Assembly: GCA_029261965.1 (NCBI GenBank)
Contig: JAJDAH010000347.1
Location: 1 to 40,630, forward strand
Length of the DNA: 40,630 nt
DNA from: Polyangiaceae bacterium
Lineage (GTDB): Bacteria > Myxococcota_A > Polyangia > Polyangiales > Polyangiaceae
Direction of reading: 5' to 3'
In this document: positions 38,082-40,630 of the stretch, piece by piece
Layout of the letters: each line of letters starts with the position of its first letter
Numbering within the stretch: position 1 is the first letter of the stretch
Notes under the pieces: model-generated
What the model was told of the DNA's origin: nothing
Databases searched by the model: none
The model's input: only the letters and a program-made list of their open reading frames with translations
Made by a program: the position numbers and the translations under genes

Positions 38082-39485
38082 ATGCAAGCAACGACCGCGG
38101 CTCCTACGGCGCCCCAACCCGGGGCGAGCCAGACTCCCCTTGGAGAGCTTCGGGCGCTCGTGCATTTGGCCGTTCCGTTGGCCGCGGCGCACTTCGGGCA
38201 GATGCTGCTCGGAGCAGTCGATACGGCGGTTGTCGGCCGTGCGGGCGAAGCTGAACTCGGCGCCACCGGGCTCGGTAATTCGGTCTATTTCACGCTCTTG
38301 GTTTTCGGCATCGGCGTCGTGCTGGGGCTCGATCCGCTCGTGGCGCAAGCGGTCGGTGCGAAGGAGCTGACTCGCGCGCGGCGTCTGCTCTGGCAAGGGG
38401 TGTGGATCGCGCTCGCCCTTGGCGTGGTCCTGGTGGTGAGCATTCTCGGGCTCGCGAGTGCGCTCGGCTGGTTCGGAATCGGTCCGGGAACCGTGAGCCT
38501 CACGCTGGAATATCTGGTTGCCCGCGCTCCGGCAGTGATCCCGTATCTCGTGTTCGCGTCGGCGAGGAGCTACCTTCAGGCGCTCGGCTTCACCAAGGCA
38601 CTCGTCTGGGGGGTTGTGGTGGCCAACGTGGTCAACTTGCCGCTCAGCTGGGTGTTGGTTTTCGGCGACCAGTTCGTCGCCGATTTCGGCGTGACTCCCC
38701 TCGGGGTCCCGGCCCTCGGGGTGGCTGGAGCGGGGTGGGCGAGCACCGTGAGCACGCTGATCCAAATGGCGTTCGTGGTCGTGGCCATTCGCCGCATCGA
38801 TGCCCCGAAAGAGCGCGGTTACCGCTCGCCCGATCGCGCTCTACTGATTAGAGCGCTGCGGTTGGGGTTTCCCATCGGGCTAACGCTGTTTGCCGAGGTC
38901 GGCGTCTTTGGTCTGGTGAACGTGGCGATGGGCAACATCAGCTCGAGTGCGCTCGCGGGGCACCAGGTGGCGCTCACCCTCGTTGCGATGACGTTCATGA
39001 TTCCACTCGGCGTCGGCGCCGCGGCGTCGGTGCGTGTTGGGCACGCGATTGGGCGCGGCGACCATCCGGGGACTCGTTTGGCCGGTCTGGTGTCCCTCGC
39101 AGCGGGCGTGGGTTTCATGGGGTTCTCGGCGATTCTCTTCCTCTTGTTTCCGGCGATGTGCGCCGCTTTGATCACCGACAAACCCGAGGTGATTGCCGCG
39201 GCCGTTCCTCTCATTTTCGTCGGGGCGATTTTTCAGTTGTCCGACGGTTGCCAAGCAGTCGCCGCGGGTGCGTTGCGCGGGGCGGGTGACACGAAGTTCG
39301 CGCTTTGGGCGAACGTGCTCGGCCATTACGCACTCGGTCTACCCATCGCGCTCGTGCTCGGGTTCGGTACCGCTCTGGGTCCCCAGGGTCTGTGGTGGGG
39401 ACTCAGCGCGGGACTGACCGCGGTCGCGATCGCGCTCACCGCCAGGTTTTTCCGCGTGACCTCCCGTCCCGTAGGCCGGGTCTGA
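38082..39485 (+). CDS. MATE family efflux transporter
   Basis: A 467-residue protein with about 12 spans. The N-terminal half carries LRALVHLAVPLAAAHFGQML, the DTAVVGRAGEAELGATGLGN block and VLGLDPLVAQAVGAKE, all typical of MATE carriers. The second half has the matching repeat (LRLGFPIGLTLFAEVGVFGL, SSALAGHQVALTL, GVGAAASVRVGHAIGRGD). MATE proteins export cationic drugs or metabolites using Na+ or H+. No substrate can be given. ATG 38082 is the start. The gap to the kinase gene at 39585 is about 100 bp and holds no gene. Confidence 0.92.
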   Translation: MQATTAAPTAPQPGASQTPLGELRALVHLAVPLAAAHFGQMLLGAVDTAVVGRAGEAELGATGLGNSVYFTLLVFGIGVVLGLDPLVAQAVGAKELTRARRLLWQGVWIALALGVVLVVSILGLASALGWFGIGPGTVSLTLEYLVARAPAVIPYLVFASARSYLQALGFTKALVWGVVVANVVNLPLSWVLVFGDQFVADFGVTPLGVPALGVAGAGWASTVSTLIQMAFVVVAIRRIDAPKERGYRSPDRALLIRALRLGFPIGLTLFAEVGVFGLVNVAMGNISSSALAGHQVALTLVAMTFMIPLGVGAAASVRVGHAIGRGDHPGTRLAGLVSLAAGVGFMGFSAILFLLFPAMCAALITDKPEVIAAAVPLIFVGAIFQLSDGCQAVAAGALRGAGDTKFALWANVLGHYALGLPIALVLGFGTALGPQGLWWGLSAGLTAVAIALTARFFRVTSRPVGRV

Positions 39486-39584
39486 AACCACGTCCGGCGA
39501 AACCCGAGCGTCAACGACGCTTTCCCCGGCGGGGTTCGCTCGGGTGCCTCGATGCACTAAGATCCGCCTCGCGTCCGTCCGGGG

Positions 39585-40630
39585 ATGGTTGAGCTCCCGG
39601 GGTCGCCAGCTTTGAACACCGGAGAAATCGACAAGGAGGTGGCCAGACGCGCCGAGGGGCGTCTGGGACAGACCGTGCGGGGGAAATGGCACCTCGACGC
39701 GCTCATCGGCGTCGGAGGCATGGCCGCGGTCTATTCGGCTACCCATCGCAACGGCAAACGGGCCGCGCTGAAGATTCTCCATGCCGAGGCAGCTCTCGCG
39801 AGCGACATTCGGCAGAGATTTCTTCGGGAAGGTTATCTCGCGAACAAGGTCGCGCATCCCGGGGCGGTTTCGATTCTCGACGACGATGTCGATGACGACG
39901 GAACGGTGTTTCTAGTCATGGAGCTGCTCGAAGGAGAAAACGTCGAGCAACGGTGGAATCGTCGAGGCGGGGTTCTCGATACCGACGAGGTCTTGCTCGT
40001 CGCCGACAGGTTGCTCGACGTGCTCGACGCGGCTCACGAGAAAGGAATCGTGCATCGGGACGTCAAGCCCGGGAACCTTTTCATCGAAGTGAACGGCGCC
40101 ATCAAGGTTCTCGACTTCGGTATCGCGCGACTGCAATCGGTGGCTCCGTCGAGTAGTTCGACCGGCGGGCATGCCTCTCTCGGTACCCCGGGCTTCATGG
40201 CGCCTGAGCAGGCTCGAGGTCGATGGGAGGAGGTCGACGCCCGTAGCGATCTCTGGGCGGCGGGTGCGACGATGTTTGCGCTCTTGACCGGCCGCTCAGT
40301 GCACGAGGCGCCGACGGTGAACGAGCAGCTGCTTGCGGCGATGACCGAGCAGGCCCAACCGGTGAGCGACGTCGTTCCGGACGTGCCCGGAGTCGTCGCC
40401 ACGATCGTGGATAGGGCCCTCGCTTACGAGAAGGAAGATCGGTGGCAGGACGCCGCCTCGATGCGCGACGCCGTGCGGGGTGCCTACGAGAGCATCATGG
40501 GGCGATCGATCGCCAGCGCGCCGAAGCTTCCGACCGTCTTGACGTCCTCACCAACGACCGGTGGCGGTGCCCCGACGGTTTCGGCCGCCGAGCTCTCTTC
40601 GAGCCCCTCGCGCCTCTCGAAGAAGTCGCG
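39585..40630 (+). CDS. Ser/Thr protein kinase, 5' part (cut by the window edge)
   Basis: The gene runs off the right edge, so about 348 residues are seen. The kinase domain has the Gly-loop GVGGMAAVY (42-50), the catalytic lysine K63 (AALKIL), HRDVKPGN (157-164), DFG (177-179) and GTPGFMAPEQ in the activation segment. Residues 1-32 are a short N-terminal extension. After the domain, Ser/Thr/Pro-rich sequence begins (TVLTSSPTTGGGAPTVSAAE), a typical linker to a membrane span or sensor, which is not visible. Start ATG 39585 lies just after a GGGG; no clear ribosome-binding site is seen. Confidence 0.9.
   Translation, partial: MVELPGSPALNTGEIDKEVARRAEGRLGQTVRGKWHLDALIGVGGMAAVYSATHRNGKRAALKILHAEAALASDIRQRFLREGYLANKVAHPGAVSILDDDVDDDGTVFLVMELLEGENVEQRWNRRGGVLDTDEVLLVADRLLDVLDAAHEKGIVHRDVKPGNLFIEVNGAIKVLDFGIARLQSVAPSSSSTGGHASLGTPGFMAPEQARGRWEEVDARSDLWAAGATMFALLTGRSVHEAPTVNEQLLAAMTEQAQPVSDVVPDVPGVVATIVDRALAYEKEDRWQDAASMRDAVRGAYESIMGRSIASAPKLPTVLTSSPTTGGGAPTVSAAELSSSPSRLSKKS

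Noticed and set aside
1-40630. tRNA or rRNA genes, CRISPR arrays and insertion sequences
   Set aside because: I looked for cloverleaf-like stretches, direct-repeat spacers and terminal inverted repeats with transposase motifs and found none; a tRNA scan was not possible here.

Overview
The window reads as a chromosomal segment from a GC-rich myxobacterium (phylum Myxococcota, probably order Polyangiales). The support is indirect: very high GC, many GTG starts, several surface lipoproteins with Gly/Thr/Pro-rich repeats of the GGTPGT type and cysteine modules, two Hanks-type Ser/Thr kinases, a PP2C phosphatase, and an ECF sigma module. I see no rRNA, tRNA, CRISPR array, insertion sequence, prophage or integration site. 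It looks like ordinary chromosome with a strong envelope and signalling content, not a mobile island.

Layout. 1-5.6 kb: the 5' part of a Gly/Pro-rich repeat protein, a DUF362 protein, an unknown lipoprotein, a small unknown protein, a di-iron fatty-acid-hydroxylase-type membrane enzyme (behind a palindrome-rich control region), a short-chain dehydrogenase, and a small protein with a histone-H1-like basic tail. 5.7-9.2 kb: a tight VanW / crotonase / PhzF operon. 9.3-17.2 kb: a cysteine-repeat secreted protein, an RlmD/TrmA-type methyltransferase next to a decayed AlkD remnant, then a metalloprotease lipoprotein, a modular lipoprotein and a POT peptide transporter. 17.2-20.1 kb: an ECF sigma factor, a candidate acidic single-span anti-sigma and a basic His-rich Spy-like periplasmic protein, divergent from an AI-2E-family permease.

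20.2-26.8 kb: an SDR, an unknown helical-repeat protein, a sulfotransferase, an RluA-like protein that lacks its catalytic aspartate, an aspartyl/asparaginyl-hydroxylase fused to a sulfotransferase, and an overlapping membrane-anchored coiled-coil protein. 26.8-30.1 kb: a Cys-rich small lipoprotein, a second metalloprotease lipoprotein, an MFS exporter and a DUF3565-DUF1971 fusion. 30.1-33.8 kb: a kinase with a long lysine-rich tail, a divergent receiver-domain protein, and an SGNH-hydrolase lipoprotein. 33.9-38 kb: a small membrane protein, then a minus-strand operon in which a PP2C phosphatase is followed, with overlapping stop and start codons, by three alpha/beta- or patatin-type hydrolases. 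38-40.6 kb: a MATE transporter and the 5' part of another Ser/Thr kinase.

How genes may work together (inference): the ECF trio could be an envelope or metal stress switch; the metalloprotease and POT transporter could link surface proteolysis to peptide uptake; the PP2C operon may couple phospho-signalling to lipid hydrolysis; the hydroxylase-sulfotransferase neighbourhood may tailor a peptide or small molecule. The best candidates for something undescribed are the ECF trio, the hydroxylase-sulfotransferase fusion with its catalytically degenerate RluA neighbour, and the PP2C-hydrolase operon. All similarities were judged by eye from motifs; no database search was run.
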